Below are positions 26,709-35,753 of a DNA stretch of 64,000 nt, in pieces. Position numbers and translations under genes: made by a program. Source of the DNA: Halorussus salilacus (GTDB taxonomy: Archaea; Halobacteriota; Halobacteria; Halobacteriales; Haladaptataceae); NCBI RefSeq assembly GCF_024138125.1, contig NZ_CP099993.1, forward strand, positions 186,001 to 250,000, in the 5' to 3' direction. Numbering within the stretch: position 1 is the first letter of the stretch; each line of letters begins with the position of its first letter. A model generated the notes under the pieces. It did not search any database. It had not been told where the DNA came from and saw nothing but the letters and a program-made list of their open reading frames with translations.

Positions 26709-29700
26709 CAGTCGTCCTCCCGGCGGTCGGCCGCGGAGTCGTCGACCTGAGTTCCGAACTCCCAGTCGGACTCGGCGTCCGACGACGCTCCGGTCGCCTC
26801 GCTCACGGACCCGCCGTCGGACCCCGGGTCCGACGAGGCGTCGCTCGTTTCACTCGCGACGCCACCGTTGGCGACCGCGGGACTCGGGTCGGCCGACTCA
26901 CTGACCTCGGGTCCGAGGTAGCGCATCCACAGCACCAGCAGGCTCGGCAAGACGAGGACGCTGGCGAGGAACGCGTAGACGATGGTCAGCCCCGTGATGA
27001 TGCCGAACTGCTGGAGCGCGGGCAGGATGGCGACGGAGAGGACCCCGAACCCGCCGACCGTGGTCGCCGCGCTCCCGAGCAGCGCGCCGCCGGTCCCGGT
27101 GACGCTCTTGTCGAGGGCGGCCCACACCGACCCCCGACGGTCGAGTTCGACGTTGAACCGCTCGCTGAGGTGGATGCTGTAGGCGACGCCCAGCCCGACC
27201 GTCAGGCTGGTGATCATCCCCGTCAGGACGTTGAACGGCATCCCGAGCAGGTACATCGTCCCGAGAATCCACGAGACGCTGAACGCGACCGGGAGCAGGG
27301 TGACCGCCCCGAGCGTGGCGCTCCCGTGGACCAGCCGGTAGGCGACCATCAGGAACGCGAACACCGCGACGAGCGTGATGAGCAGGCTCTGGATGACGGT
27401 GTCGAGCAGCTGCTGTTGGACGATTTCGAACACGATGGGCTGACCGGTCGCGGTGGCGACGAGACCGTCGCCCTCGACGACTCCCGCCACGTCGCGCATC
27501 TGCTCGGTCACGTCGGCCGACGAGGCCCCGCCGTCGACCGAGACGATCATCCGGACCGCCCGGTACTCGCCGTCCTCGCGGTAGACGACGTTGCCCGCCC
27601 GGTCGGGCGCGACCTCGAACAGTTCGTCGTACACCGCCTCGACGTTCTGGTCGGGGACGCCGTCGCCGTCGGTGTCGGCGGCGGTAAACGTCTCGTTGAA
27701 CGACTCGTTCTCGTCGGCGACCGACTCCATCACCGACAGCGGGCTCTGAATCTGGGGGTCGCCGTTCGAGAGGACGACCACCGCGTCCTTCTCGACCGCG
27801 CGGTCCTCGGCTCGCTGGAGGCTATCGAGCGCCGCCGCGCTGGCAACGTCGCCCTCGACGAGTATCTGGGCCTGCGAGTCCTCGCGCACGAAGTTGTCGT
27901 TGACGAACTCGAGGTTGGCCTTCGCGGAGTACTCGCCGGGCCGGAACGGTTCGGGCAGGTCGTCGGTCCACCCCGGCGGGTCCTCGGCGAGGAAGTCCTC
28001 CTGCTGGAAGCTGGTGTCGACCTGCGTCGCGCCGTACGCGCCGCCAGCCGAGACGACCAGCGTGAGCGCGAGGACCGCGACCGGGGCCTTTCGCGCCGCG
28101 ACCGAGCCGAGCTTGAGCGCCGACCCGAGCGCGCCGCCGCCTGTCCCGAACGCGCGCTTGCTCCGGTCGAAGCCCCACGATTCGAGCAGGGAGTCGAGTT
28201 CGACCTTCAGCGCCGGGACGAGGCCGCCGAACACCAGCAGGGCCGCGAGGATGCCGATTGAGCTCACGATGCCGAAGTCCTGAATCGGCGGCACCGGGCT
28301 GATGAGGTTCGACAGGAAGCCGATGACCGTGGTCGCGGTCACCCACGTCAGCGCGACGCCGACGCTGGCGAGCGCGACGCGCATCCCGTCTCTGACGCTC
28401 TCTCCGGCGTGTTCTTGGCGCTCCTCGCGGTGGCGCATGAATACGTGGATGGCGTAGTCGATGGAGAGTCCGATGAGCAGGACCGGCACCGCGATGAATA
28501 TCTGGTTGAAGGTGATGCCGAGCCACCCCATCGCGCCGAACGTCCAGATCAGCACCGCGAAGATGCCGAGGACCCCCAGCAGGATGTCGAGCAGGTCCCG
28601 GTAGGCGACGAGCAGGGTCAGGACCACGAACAGCAGTGCGAGCGGTCCGACGATGGCGATGCTGTCGGACATCGACCGGTCGGTCTCCTCGCTGATGATT
28701 CCCGCGCCGAACACCATCACCTCGCGGTCGCTCGTCTCCTGTGCGACCCGCTGGATGGCCTGCTGGGACTCCTCGATGTCCGTGGACGCCTGGCCCTCCA
28801 TGGAGGTCTCGCCCTCCTGAGACTGGAAGACGACGATCATCGTCGCGTTCGCCTCGGTGCTTCCGGGGTCGTAGGAGGTCGGCATGAACGAGAACGCTTG
28901 GGACGACGGCCCGTCGCCGTCGTCGCTCAGCACCGTCGTGACCACGTCCTCGACCTCCGAGTCGTTCATCGACCGCAACTGTTCGACCTGCTCGTCGAGG
29001 GTCGGCTGGGAGCCGTTCTGCAGGTCCTCCTGGCGCTCCTGCAACCGGTCGCCCCGCTCGCGGAGGTCGGCGAACTCCCCGCGGAGGACGCCGGGCGCGC
29101 CCTCGCGGTACACCTCCTCGAATCCGGACTGGACCTCACCGGCCCGCTCGCGGTACGTCGTCTGGTTGATCTCGCCCCGCTCGTAGGAGGCGTTCAGGCC
29201 GCCCATCTGCTGTTGGAGCGTCCGGGTCTGGCCGACCAACCGCTCGAACCGGGCGTCCTGCTCGTCGGTCAGGCTGCGGTCGGCCTCCGAGCGAATCGAA
29301 TCGAAGCGCGATTCGAGTTCGCTCGAACGCTGTCGATACGTCGAGTCGTTGACCTCGCCAGCCTCGTACGACCGGTTGAGTCCGTCGTACTCGCGCTGGA
29401 CCTCGCGGGTCTCGTCGAGCATGACCGTGAGGTTCTCGACGGTGGCGTTGAGACGCGCCCGGTCGCGTTCGAGTTCCGCGCCGTCCTCGCGGAGTTCGTC
29501 GGCGCGCTCCTGCTGGATTGCGGCGGTCGCGACGACGTTCGAGATGCCCGACGACTGGGTGTCGTCGGCCAGCGTCCGGTTTACGGTTGCGTTGTCCCGG
29601 AGCGACCGCTGGATTTCGAGCGACTCCACCAGCGCGTCCTTCGAGAGGACGTTGTCCCCCCGGAGTATGAGTTGGACGGTCGTGGTGTTGTCGTCGCCCG

Positions 29701-29887
29701 ACGAGAAGTTCTCCTCGGCGTAATCGAGTTTGTCGGCGGCCGTGCTGTCGCTCTGGAACTGATCGAGCGACGACGACTGCTCGATCATCGGCGCGCCCGC
29801 CCCGACCGCGAGGGTCAGGACGAGCAGGACCGCGATGACCACGCGACTGTGCTCGGTGACGACCGCGAAGAGGTCGCTGGCTCTCAC
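26708..29887 (-). CDS. RND-superfamily (MMPL/SSD) membrane exporter
   Basis: A 1059-residue transporter with the RND layout in duplicate: membrane helix near 15-34, a long external domain with coiled-coil stretches (100-330, Glu/Arg/Gln-rich), helices 2-6 at about 410-580, a second helix near 620, a second external domain, and helices at about 830-1000. Likely exports lipids or hydrophobic compounds using the proton or sodium gradient. GTG at 29887 is the in-frame start; a 12-codon frame (29922-29884) overlaps it and may be a leader peptide. Confidence 0.85.
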   Translation of the reverse strand: MRASDLFAVVTEHSRVVIAVLLVLTLAVGAGAPMIEQSSSLDQFQSDSTAADKLDYAEENFSSGDDNTTTVQLILRGDNVLSKDALVESLEIQRSLRDNATVNRTLADDTQSSGISNVVATAAIQQERADELREDGAELERDRARLNATVENLTVMLDETREVQREYDGLNRSYEAGEVNDSTYRQRSSELESRFDSIRSEADRSLTDEQDARFERLVGQTRTLQQQMGGLNASYERGEINQTTYRERAGEVQSGFEEVYREGAPGVLRGEFADLRERGDRLQERQEDLQNGSQPTLDEQVEQLRSMNDSEVEDVVTTVLSDDGDGPSSQAFSFMPTSYDPGSTEANATMIVVFQSQEGETSMEGQASTDIEESQQAIQRVAQETSDREVMVFGAGIISEETDRSMSDSIAIVGPLALLFVVLTLLVAYRDLLDILLGVLGIFAVLIWTFGAMGWLGITFNQIFIAVPVLLIGLSIDYAIHVFMRHREERQEHAGESVRDGMRVALASVGVALTWVTATTVIGFLSNLISPVPPIQDFGIVSSIGILAALLVFGGLVPALKVELDSLLESWGFDRSKRAFGTGGGALGSALKLGSVAARKAPVAVLALTLVVSAGGAYGATQVDTSFQQEDFLAEDPPGWTDDLPEPFRPGEYSAKANLEFVNDNFVREDSQAQILVEGDVASAAALDSLQRAEDRAVEKDAVVVLSNGDPQIQSPLSVMESVADENESFNETFTAADTDGDGVPDQNVEAVYDELFEVAPDRAGNVVYREDGEYRAVRMIVSVDGGASSADVTEQMRDVAGVVEGDGLVATATGQPIVFEIVQQQLLDTVIQSLLITLVAVFAFLMVAYRLVHGSATLGAVTLLPVAFSVSWILGTMYLLGMPFNVLTGMITSLTVGLGVAYSIHLSERFNVELDRRGSVWAALDKSVTGTGGALLGSAATTVGGFGVLSVAILPALQQFGIITGLTIVYAFLASVLVLPSLLVLWMRYLGPEVSESADPSPAVANGGVASETSDASSDPGSDGGSVSEATGASSDAESDWEFGTQVDDSAADRREDD

Positions 29888-29932
29888 CGCGCGACCCTCC
29901 GCGTGGGTGTGTCCCTTGACATGCTATCGAGT

Positions 29933-29959
29933 CTGTTGTTAGAAGACTACTAACAGCAG
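29933..29959. promoter_or_regulatory. Palindromic operator of the RND-TrmB operon
   Basis: CTGTTGTTAG (29933-29942) and CTAACAGCAG (29950-29959) are inverted with one mismatch around a 7-bp spacer. On the minus strand TTTATG (29963-29968) is the TATA box, so the palindrome covers the expected start of transcription. The TrmB protein of the same operon is the obvious candidate ligand. Confidence 0.6.
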
Positions 29960-29996
29960 GCGCATAAAGAATCCGGATTCCGACCGGCGGGCCGTC

Positions 29997-30142
29997 GGGG
30001 CGCGTTCGACGCCGTTCGGCGTCGAACGCGCCCCGGTCGATACTCGCGGTCGGTCGCTTCTCGTGACCAGACTGCTTCGCGCGACCGCGCCACGTCTCGC
30101 GACCGGGCCGGGACACTCGCGCCGCGCGGCGCGAGTGTCCCG
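29997..30142. repeat. Two long GC palindromes in an intergenic region
   Basis: The first spans 29997-30034 (17-bp arms, 4-bp loop); the second 30109-30142 (17-bp arms, no loop). They lie downstream of the protease gene and upstream of the RND gene, with nothing coding between. Terminators or dispersed palindromic repeats. Confidence 0.6.
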
Positions 30143-30256
30143 GGACCGACCCATCCGGGCCCCTCGGCTCGGAGGACCCACCACCGAGAGACTCACGACT
30201 GGCGGGCGTCGGTCGGCGAAGAAAAATCGGGTAGCTAACGGGCGTCGGTCGGCGAC

Positions 30257-31594
30257 TTACTCCAGCGCGTCGACCGGGTTCAGGAAGCCAGCGCCGTAGT
30301 AGGTCTTGTCGAACTCCTCGACGGTGTCGGCGCTGTTCTTGAGGGCCTGACGCACCTGATTCGCGTTGTACTTGGGGTTCTGTGCCGCGACCAGTGCGGC
30401 GGCGCCCGCGACCTGCGGCGCGGCCATCGAGGTCCCGGCGAGCCAGCCGTAGGAGTACGCCGCGCCCAGATACGAACCGTCGTCGTCGAAGACGGGTTCG
30501 GCGAGGGTGTTGTACACCAAGTCGTAGTAGTAGCCGGGGACGCCGTCCTCTGCGGCTTCGGGGTCGTAGTTGCCGCCGGGCGCGGCCACGTCGATTTCGT
30601 TGGTCCCGTAGTTGGTGTAGACCGAGGGCGTGTACTCGGGGCTTTCGAGGCCCTCGTCGCCCCAGTTGAATCCGATGGGGCCGGTCGCGCTGACCGACAG
30701 CACGTTCGCGGCCTCGTTGGGCAGGCTGATGACGTCGCTGTCGTGCTGGAGGTCGGCGGCGTCGTTCCCGGCCGACGCGACTAGCAGGGTGCCCTGACTG
30801 TTGGCGTAGGTCGTCGCGCGGTTGAGTACCTTGCCGTAGAAGCTCCCCTGACCCTGTCGGGCCACGGGGTACGCCCCGAGGCTCATGTTCGCGGCGTCAC
30901 AGCCGATGGACGCGCTGTAGACGATGGCGGCCACGATGTCGGCGAACGACGCCCCTCCGGTCGGGGAGAAAACCCGGCAGTCGACGATCTCGGTGGCGGG
31001 CGCGGTCCCGACGACGCCCTCGTCGTTGCGGTCGTCGGCCGCGACGATGCCCGCGACGTGGGTGCCGTGGTAGCCGCCGTACGGACCGCCCGCGCCGTAA
31101 CCGTCGCCCGTGAAGTCCCGCGAGAGGTCGGTGTTGACCGCGTGTTCGAGGTCGGGGTGGCCCGCCGCGACGCCGGAGTCGACAATCGCCACGCGCGTGT
31201 CCTCGCCGCGGGTGACCTCGTGGGCCTCCGGGACGTTCTGGACCTGCTTGTCCCACTGGATTCCGTACCCGGGCTCGTCGGTCGCGTCCTCCTCGGCCGT
31301 GACGGGCGCGTCCTCGCCGACCGGCAGGTCGAGCGAGTAGACGCTGTCGGCGGCGTACGCCGAGCCGAGCGACTCGACGTCGGATTCTTCCCCGCTGACG
31401 ACCAGCAGGTCGATCTCGCTCACGTCGTGGACGACTTCGAGTCCCGCCGACTCGGCCTCGGACGCCGAGACCTTCTTCGCGTCCACGAGGAACCGCTCGC
31501 TGGACGCCGCGGCAGTGACCGTACTGCCGAGCGCGATTCCGCCGAGTGCTGTGCCGCTCACCTTCAGAAACGACCGTCGTGAATAACCGGCCAT
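30257..31594 (-). CDS. Secreted subtilisin-like serine protease (halolysin-type, S8)
   Basis: A 445-residue protease: Tat signal with RRSFLKV (6-12), an I9-like propeptide (about 33-100), and the S8 catalytic domain with Asp139 (VDSG), His176 (HGTHVAG) and Ser389 (GTSMAAP). It ends soon after the catalytic domain, so the C-terminal extension of classical halolysins is absent. Folded export through Tat fits haloarchaeal secretion. A minus-strand ATTATAA at about 31617-31623 is the likely TATA box, next to the palindrome ATACCTTTGGTAT. Confidence 0.9.
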   Translation of the reverse strand: MAGYSRRSFLKVSGTALGGIALGSTVTAAASSERFLVDAKKVSASEAESAGLEVVHDVSEIDLLVVSGEESDVESLGSAYAADSVYSLDLPVGEDAPVTAEEDATDEPGYGIQWDKQVQNVPEAHEVTRGEDTRVAIVDSGVAAGHPDLEHAVNTDLSRDFTGDGYGAGGPYGGYHGTHVAGIVAADDRNDEGVVGTAPATEIVDCRVFSPTGGASFADIVAAIVYSASIGCDAANMSLGAYPVARQGQGSFYGKVLNRATTYANSQGTLLVASAGNDAADLQHDSDVISLPNEAANVLSVSATGPIGFNWGDEGLESPEYTPSVYTNYGTNEIDVAAPGGNYDPEAAEDGVPGYYYDLVYNTLAEPVFDDDGSYLGAAYSYGWLAGTSMAAPQVAGAAALVAAQNPKYNANQVRQALKNSADTVEEFDKTYYGAGFLNPVDALE

Positions 31595-31620
31595 AAGAAA
31601 TTTACACTACTTCTTCGGTT

Positions 31621-31637
31621 ATAATACCTTTGGTATA
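31621..31637. promoter_or_regulatory. Short palindrome beside the protease TATA box
   Basis: ATACC-TTT-GGTAT sits directly upstream of the protease promoter on the minus strand and could be an activator or repressor site. Confidence 0.35.
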
Positions 31638-31791
31638 GGTTTACATTACCAAGAACTCGGGGGAACCTACCGGGAGTTTCCGGCACCGACCGAACGTCGC
31701 GAGAGCCGACGGCTCCGGTACCCGCGAGTCGTTCGTAGCGATTCCGGGGTACCCACCACTCATTTGTATCGGGTCTGAGTATAGTCAGGTG

Positions 31792-32868
31792 ATGAACTCG
31801 CTCGAAGTCCTCGCCCGTATAGTCGCGGGTGTGTTCCTGATACTGGCGAACGGCTTTTTCGTCGCCATCGAGTTCGCGTTGACCCGGGCCCGACAGTACA
31901 CCGAGGAGGAGTTCGTCGGCGACAACCCCGGGCTCCAGCGCGCGTGGGAGATGACCCAGAACCTCGAGATATACCTCACCACCTGTCAGGTCGGCATCAC
32001 GGCGTCGAGCATCGCGGTCGGTATCGTCGCCGAACCCGCGCTGGCGGCCGTCTTCGAACCCCTGTTCGCGAACACCGCGCTGGCCGGTATCGGGACGGGC
32101 GCGGTCATCGCGTTTCTCATCATCAACCTCGTCCACCTGACCCACGGCGAGCAGACCCCGACGTACCTCGGGGTCGAGCGCTCCCGGATGGTGTGTCGGT
32201 ACGGCGCGACCCCGCTGTACTGGTTCAACTGGCTCATCTCGCCGCTCATCACGCTCGGCGACGGCGTCGCGAAGTGGACGCTCAGGCTGTTCGGCATCGA
32301 GATGACCGGGGCGTGGCTCGAAACCGAGGAGGACGTCATCGAGTCGCGGGCCGACCTCCGCACCGAACTCGGGTCGGTGCTCGAACGCGGCGACCTGCCC
32401 GAGGACCGCCGCGACGAGGTGATGAACGCGTTCCGAATCGGCGACCAGTCGGTGCGCGAGACGATGGTCCCGCCCGACGAGATCGTCGCGCTCTCGACCG
32501 AGGTCGACTCCGAGGAGAACTTCCGGCGGATGGAAGAGCGCCCCCAGACCCGGTATCCGCTGGTGGGCGAGGAACTGACCGACTTCCGGGGTATCGTCTA
32601 CGTTCCCGTCTTCATGCGCCATCGCGAGGAACTGGCGTCCGGCGACATCGACTTCGCGGAACTCGCCGCGCCGCCGATGACGCTCTCGCCCGACACCGAC
32701 GTGAGCGACGCGATAGACCAGTTCCAGACCGAAAATCAGGAACTCGCGCTCGTGGTCGAGGACGGCGCGGTCGTGGGGCTGGTGACCGTGACCGACCTGC
32801 TGGAGTCGGTCACGGGCGAGATCGAGGACCCGCTCGACAGGGAACAGGCCGCCGCGTCCGAGGACTGA
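31792..32868 (+). CDS. CNNM/CorC-type membrane protein (DUF21 with CBS domains)
   Basis: A 358-residue protein: DUF21 membrane domain (about 5-165) with ANGFFVAIEFALTRAR and LTTCQVGITASSIAVG, then a CBS pair (about 205-350: RETMVPPDEIVALS, LALVVEDGAVVGLVTVTDLL). The family transports or senses divalent cations such as Mg2+. The transporter-associated C-terminal domain of larger members is missing. A GTG at 31789 precedes the ATG by one codon. Confidence 0.85.
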   Translation: MNSLEVLARIVAGVFLILANGFFVAIEFALTRARQYTEEEFVGDNPGLQRAWEMTQNLEIYLTTCQVGITASSIAVGIVAEPALAAVFEPLFANTALAGIGTGAVIAFLIINLVHLTHGEQTPTYLGVERSRMVCRYGATPLYWFNWLISPLITLGDGVAKWTLRLFGIEMTGAWLETEEDVIESRADLRTELGSVLERGDLPEDRRDEVMNAFRIGDQSVRETMVPPDEIVALSTEVDSEENFRRMEERPQTRYPLVGEELTDFRGIVYVPVFMRHREELASGDIDFAELAAPPMTLSPDTDVSDAIDQFQTENQELALVVEDGAVVGLVTVTDLLESVTGEIEDPLDREQAAASED

Positions 32869-32907
32869 ACCCGGTCGCTCGTCTGCTACCCTTGCGCGAC
32901 GACCGAG

Positions 32908-33690
32908 CTATCCCCGAACGGTTCCGACCGACAGGTCCGCGAGCGTCCCCTCGACCGAGTAGGCGGGCGTCTCGACCTCGACCGTGGAGTCGGGACCCAC
33001 GTCGTGGAACGTGAGGTGGAGTTCGTAGGTGCCGTCGTCGGTGATGCCGGTGGCCTCGGTCTGGCCCGTCGGGTCGTGGTAGGCCCAGGCGTCGTCGCGG
33101 GCGTAGTTCGGGTCGGTCTCGCCGCGGATGACCCAGCTCTCGGGTCGCTCGTCGATGTCCTCGCCCTGCATCGGGTAGTCCCGGTCGTGCCACTCCCAGA
33201 AGCCCTCGTCGATGATGTACACCTCCTCGTAGCCAGCGTCGATGAGCCTCGCCGCGCGGATGCCCGAGAGGTGGTGGGGACACCCGCAGTAGGCGACGAT
33301 GCGGTCGTCCTTCGGCCAGTCCGTCACGGCGTCGGCGTCGTCGGACAGCGCCGACTCTTCGGCGGGACTCAGTACCGCGCCGTCGACTCGCGACGCCTTG
33401 TACTGCTTCTCGCCGCGGGCGTCGGCGAACCGCGCCTCCCGCCGCGCGTGCCAGTACTTGGCGACGTCCACCGGGACCAACGGTACCTCGACGCCCTTCT
33501 GCGTGGTGGTGCTGAACGAAGAGGTGTCGACGTCCCGCTCGTCCGGCACGTCGTCGTACTCCGGCGGGTAACCGTCGAGGTCCCCGTCCGAGGGGGTGAC
33601 GGGTAGCTCGTCTCCTCCGCCACCGCCGAGGCAACCGGCGACCGCGGTGAGAGAAGCCGCTCCGGTCGCCAAGAACGTTCGTCGTTTCAT
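32908..33690 (-). CDS. Exported rhodanese-domain lipoprotein
   Basis: A 260-residue protein with an RR-type signal and lipobox (MKRRTFLATG..., LTAVAGC with Cys20), so anchored outside the membrane. A rhodanese domain (about 75-185) carries the active-site loop YCGCPHHLSG, Cys135 and Cys137; the C-terminal part is a small beta domain. It would handle sulfane sulfur or thiol redox chemistry at the cell surface. Confidence 0.8.
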   Translation of the reverse strand: MKRRTFLATGAASLTAVAGCLGGGGGDELPVTPSDGDLDGYPPEYDDVPDERDVDTSSFSTTTQKGVEVPLVPVDVAKYWHARREARFADARGEKQYKASRVDGAVLSPAEESALSDDADAVTDWPKDDRIVAYCGCPHHLSGIRAARLIDAGYEEVYIIDEGFWEWHDRDYPMQGEDIDERPESWVIRGETDPNYARDDAWAYHDPTGQTEATGITDDGTYELHLTFHDVGPDSTVEVETPAYSVEGTLADLSVGTVRG

Positions 33691-33781
33691 GTGCGTGGCC
33701 TTAGCGCCCGACGAGCTATTAATTTTATTATCCTGTAATCTGTAGACAGAACTGGAAAATCAGCACCACAACGTCCTGAAA

Positions 33782-34312
33782 TTATTCGACGGAGACCGCG
33801 ACGTCGCAACGGTCCCGGAACCGCGAGTAGGTCTCGTCGGTGACCGCCTCGCGCACGACGCAGTACGCGCCGCAGGCGTCCTTGGCCCGCACGTTCGAGA
33901 CCACGGAGTCGACGAGTCGGTAGACCCGGTCCTCGCGACCGTACATCAGGAGGACGTTGAGGCTGTCGAAGACGACCCAGCCGCCGCGCATGACGTACCG
34001 CAACGCCGTCGAGAGTCGGATGCTGATGCCGGTCAGGTCGCTGGGGTCGACCGAGTCGGCGGTCCACAGCGGTCCGTCGTACTCGACCTGCGAGCCCGTG
34101 ACCGGAATCACGCCGACCTTCTCGGGGTCGCCGCCGCGGCGCTCGACCAGCGACTCGACCTTGGCGGGCGACGCCTTCGCCGACACCACCAGCAGGTTCT
34201 CGAACGCCTCGTCGGGCAGGTGTGCCAGCGGCGACCCCATCGACGGCACCGAGACCAGCGCCTGCTCGCCGGGCGACAGCGAGAAGTCTGAGGCGTCAGT
34301 CGTCCCCGGCAC
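33782..34312 (-). CDS. DUF7504-type protein (single domain)
   Basis: A 176-residue RecA/KaiC-like fold protein without intact Walker motifs (ENLLVVSAKASPAKVESLVE, RGGWVVFDSLNVLLMYGRED). It resembles the N-terminal domain of the regulator at 14895-15983. Last gene of a three-gene operon with two small membrane proteins; its start lies 16 bp inside the previous gene. Possible sensor or regulatory partner. Confidence 0.65.
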   Translation of the reverse strand: MPGTTDASDFSLSPGEQALVSVPSMGSPLAHLPDEAFENLLVVSAKASPAKVESLVERRGGDPEKVGVIPVTGSQVEYDGPLWTADSVDPSDLTGISIRLSTALRYVMRGGWVVFDSLNVLLMYGREDRVYRLVDSVVSNVRAKDACGAYCVVREAVTDETYSRFRDRCDVAVSVE

Positions 34313-34637
34313 TCTCGAACCCTCCGGACGCGCGTTCGACCGTCTCGGTGTCGAGTTCCGGGTCCTCGAACCGGACGAACGGGCGGGCGAACTGCCAGAT
34401 TCCGGCCGCCGCCAGCAGTGCCGAGGCGAGGTCGAACGCCGCGGAGGCGACCGACAGCTCCAACACGATTCCCGCGACGTACGACACGGTTATCGCCAGC
34501 AACGCCCCCGAGAGAAACAGGAGCCCGCGCGTGTGTGCGACGTTGTGTGCGTAGGCGACGACCGGGTAGACGAGCAGTGCGCTGGCGATGACGAGCGTGG
34601 CGGTCTGGGCGATGAACGCGAAGGTCACGAGGTCCAT
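34296..34637 (-). CDS. Small membrane protein (DUF7521-like)
   Basis: A 113-residue protein with three hydrophobic segments (VTFAFIAQTATLVIASALLV and two more) and an acidic tail. It starts at ATG 34637, overlapping the preceding stop as TGATG. Function unknown. Confidence 0.65.
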   Translation of the reverse strand: MDLVTFAFIAQTATLVIASALLVYPVVAYAHNVAHTRGLLFLSGALLAITVSYVAGIVLELSVASAAFDLASALLAAAGIWQFARPFVRFEDPELDTETVERASGGFESAGDD

Positions 34638-34921
34638 CAGAGTTTCCTCCGTTCGGTGAGCAGGACGAGGACGTGGGCGGCCGAGACGAGGACGGCCCCG
34701 GTCGCCACCGTCGAGGTGACGATCTGGTACGCGGGCGGAACCGAGACGTCGAGCGCCCACGCCGAGTTCAGCGCGATGTACGCCACGAGCACCACCGGGA
34801 GCGGGCGCAGAACCGCACCGAAGGGAGCGCCGCGGAATCCGCGGATGGCGACGAGCGAGAGCGGGAGCGTCGCCGCGAGGACGAGGACGGTCGCGAGCGA
34901 CAGTATCCGTTCGACCACCAT
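34637..34921 (-). CDS. Small membrane protein, first gene of operon
   Basis: A 94-residue protein with three hydrophobic segments (VERILSLATVLVLAATLPLS onward). A TATA-like TATAAAT at about 34946-34953 favours ATG 34921 as a near-leaderless start over the in-frame GTG at 34942. It resembles the next gene in size and layout, possibly by duplication. Confidence 0.6.
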   Translation of the reverse strand: MVVERILSLATVLVLAATLPLSLVAIRGFRGAPFGAVLRPLPVVLVAYIALNSAWALDVSVPPAYQIVTSTVATGAVLVSAAHVLVLLTERRKL

Positions 34922-35044
34922 TTCCTCGGCGTTTCCGCTCACGGGATTTATACTCTGGCGAACGGGCAATCGAAGCGAGGCAAACCGGGAGTCGGCCCGC
35001 GGGAGCCGGTACTCCCCCGCAGGGCCGGGAGAGCGCCCCGACGC

Positions 35045-35575
35045 TCAGCCGTCCCACTCGTCGGCCAGCACGCCGTAGTAGCACACGTCGACGTACTCGC
35101 CGCCGGTGAACGCCTCGTCGCGGTGGACGCCCTCGCGCTCGAAGCCGATTTTCTCCAAGATGCGCCGTGACGCGTCGTTGTGCGCGAAGACCCGGGCACC
35201 CACCCGATGCATCCGGAGTTCGTCGAAGGCGTAGCCGGTCAGGAGCCGCGACGCCTCGGTTCCGTACCCCCTGCCGTGGTGGTCGGGCGCGACCCAGAGA
35301 CCGATCTCGCAGTTGCCCGCCCGCTGGTCGATGGGACTCAGACTGACGTTGCCGACCGTCTCGCCGTCCGAACAGATCATCAGGCTCACGGTCTCGTCGC
35401 TCGAAATCCGCTCCTCGAAGTACTCCCGCTCCTGGTGGCGGTTGAGCGGCCTGTTGGTCATCAGCCGCGCTCGGACCTCGGGGTCGTTGAGCGTGTCGCG
35501 GAGGAACTCCACGTCTGATTCCTCGACGGTTCGGAGCGTCACGCCGTCGCCCCGAAGGAAGACTGCACCGGGCAT
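35045..35575 (-). CDS. GNAT acetyltransferase (RimJ/RimL type)
   Basis: A 176-residue acetyltransferase with the acetyl-CoA motif HHGRGYGTEASRLLTGYAF (about 104-122) and NDASRRILEKIGFEREG. The family acetylates protein N-termini or small amines. It is paralogous to the protein encoded at 59849-60409 (same FLRGDGVTLR/FLEGETVSLR start). Confidence 0.85.
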   Translation of the reverse strand: MPGAVFLRGDGVTLRTVEESDVEFLRDTLNDPEVRARLMTNRPLNRHQEREYFEERISSDETVSLMICSDGETVGNVSLSPIDQRAGNCEIGLWVAPDHHGRGYGTEASRLLTGYAFDELRMHRVGARVFAHNDASRRILEKIGFEREGVHRDEAFTGGEYVDVCYYGVLADEWDG

Positions 35576-35640
35576 ACGCCACCGGTCTCTCCCGACCGAA
35601 TTAATTCTTTCCCCGGTTCCGGACCGAGTCGCACACCGGA

Positions 35641-35700
35641 GGCCGACCGTCGAGTGCACTCGACGGTCGGCCCGGACGCTCGCGCCGCGAGCGTCCGGGC
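35641..35700. repeat. Two overlapping perfect palindromes
   Basis: A 32-bp palindrome (35641-35672) runs into a second with 15-bp arms (35670-35684 and 35686-35700). Two copies of a 24-bp unit (GAGACGCGGGTGGCGACTC...) at about 35710-35757 run into the sulfatase-gene stop codon. No gene in 35576-35753. Confidence 0.7.
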
Positions 35701-35753
35701 CTATCGAGGACCGAGACGCGGGTGGCGACTCACACCGAGACGCGGGTGGCGAC

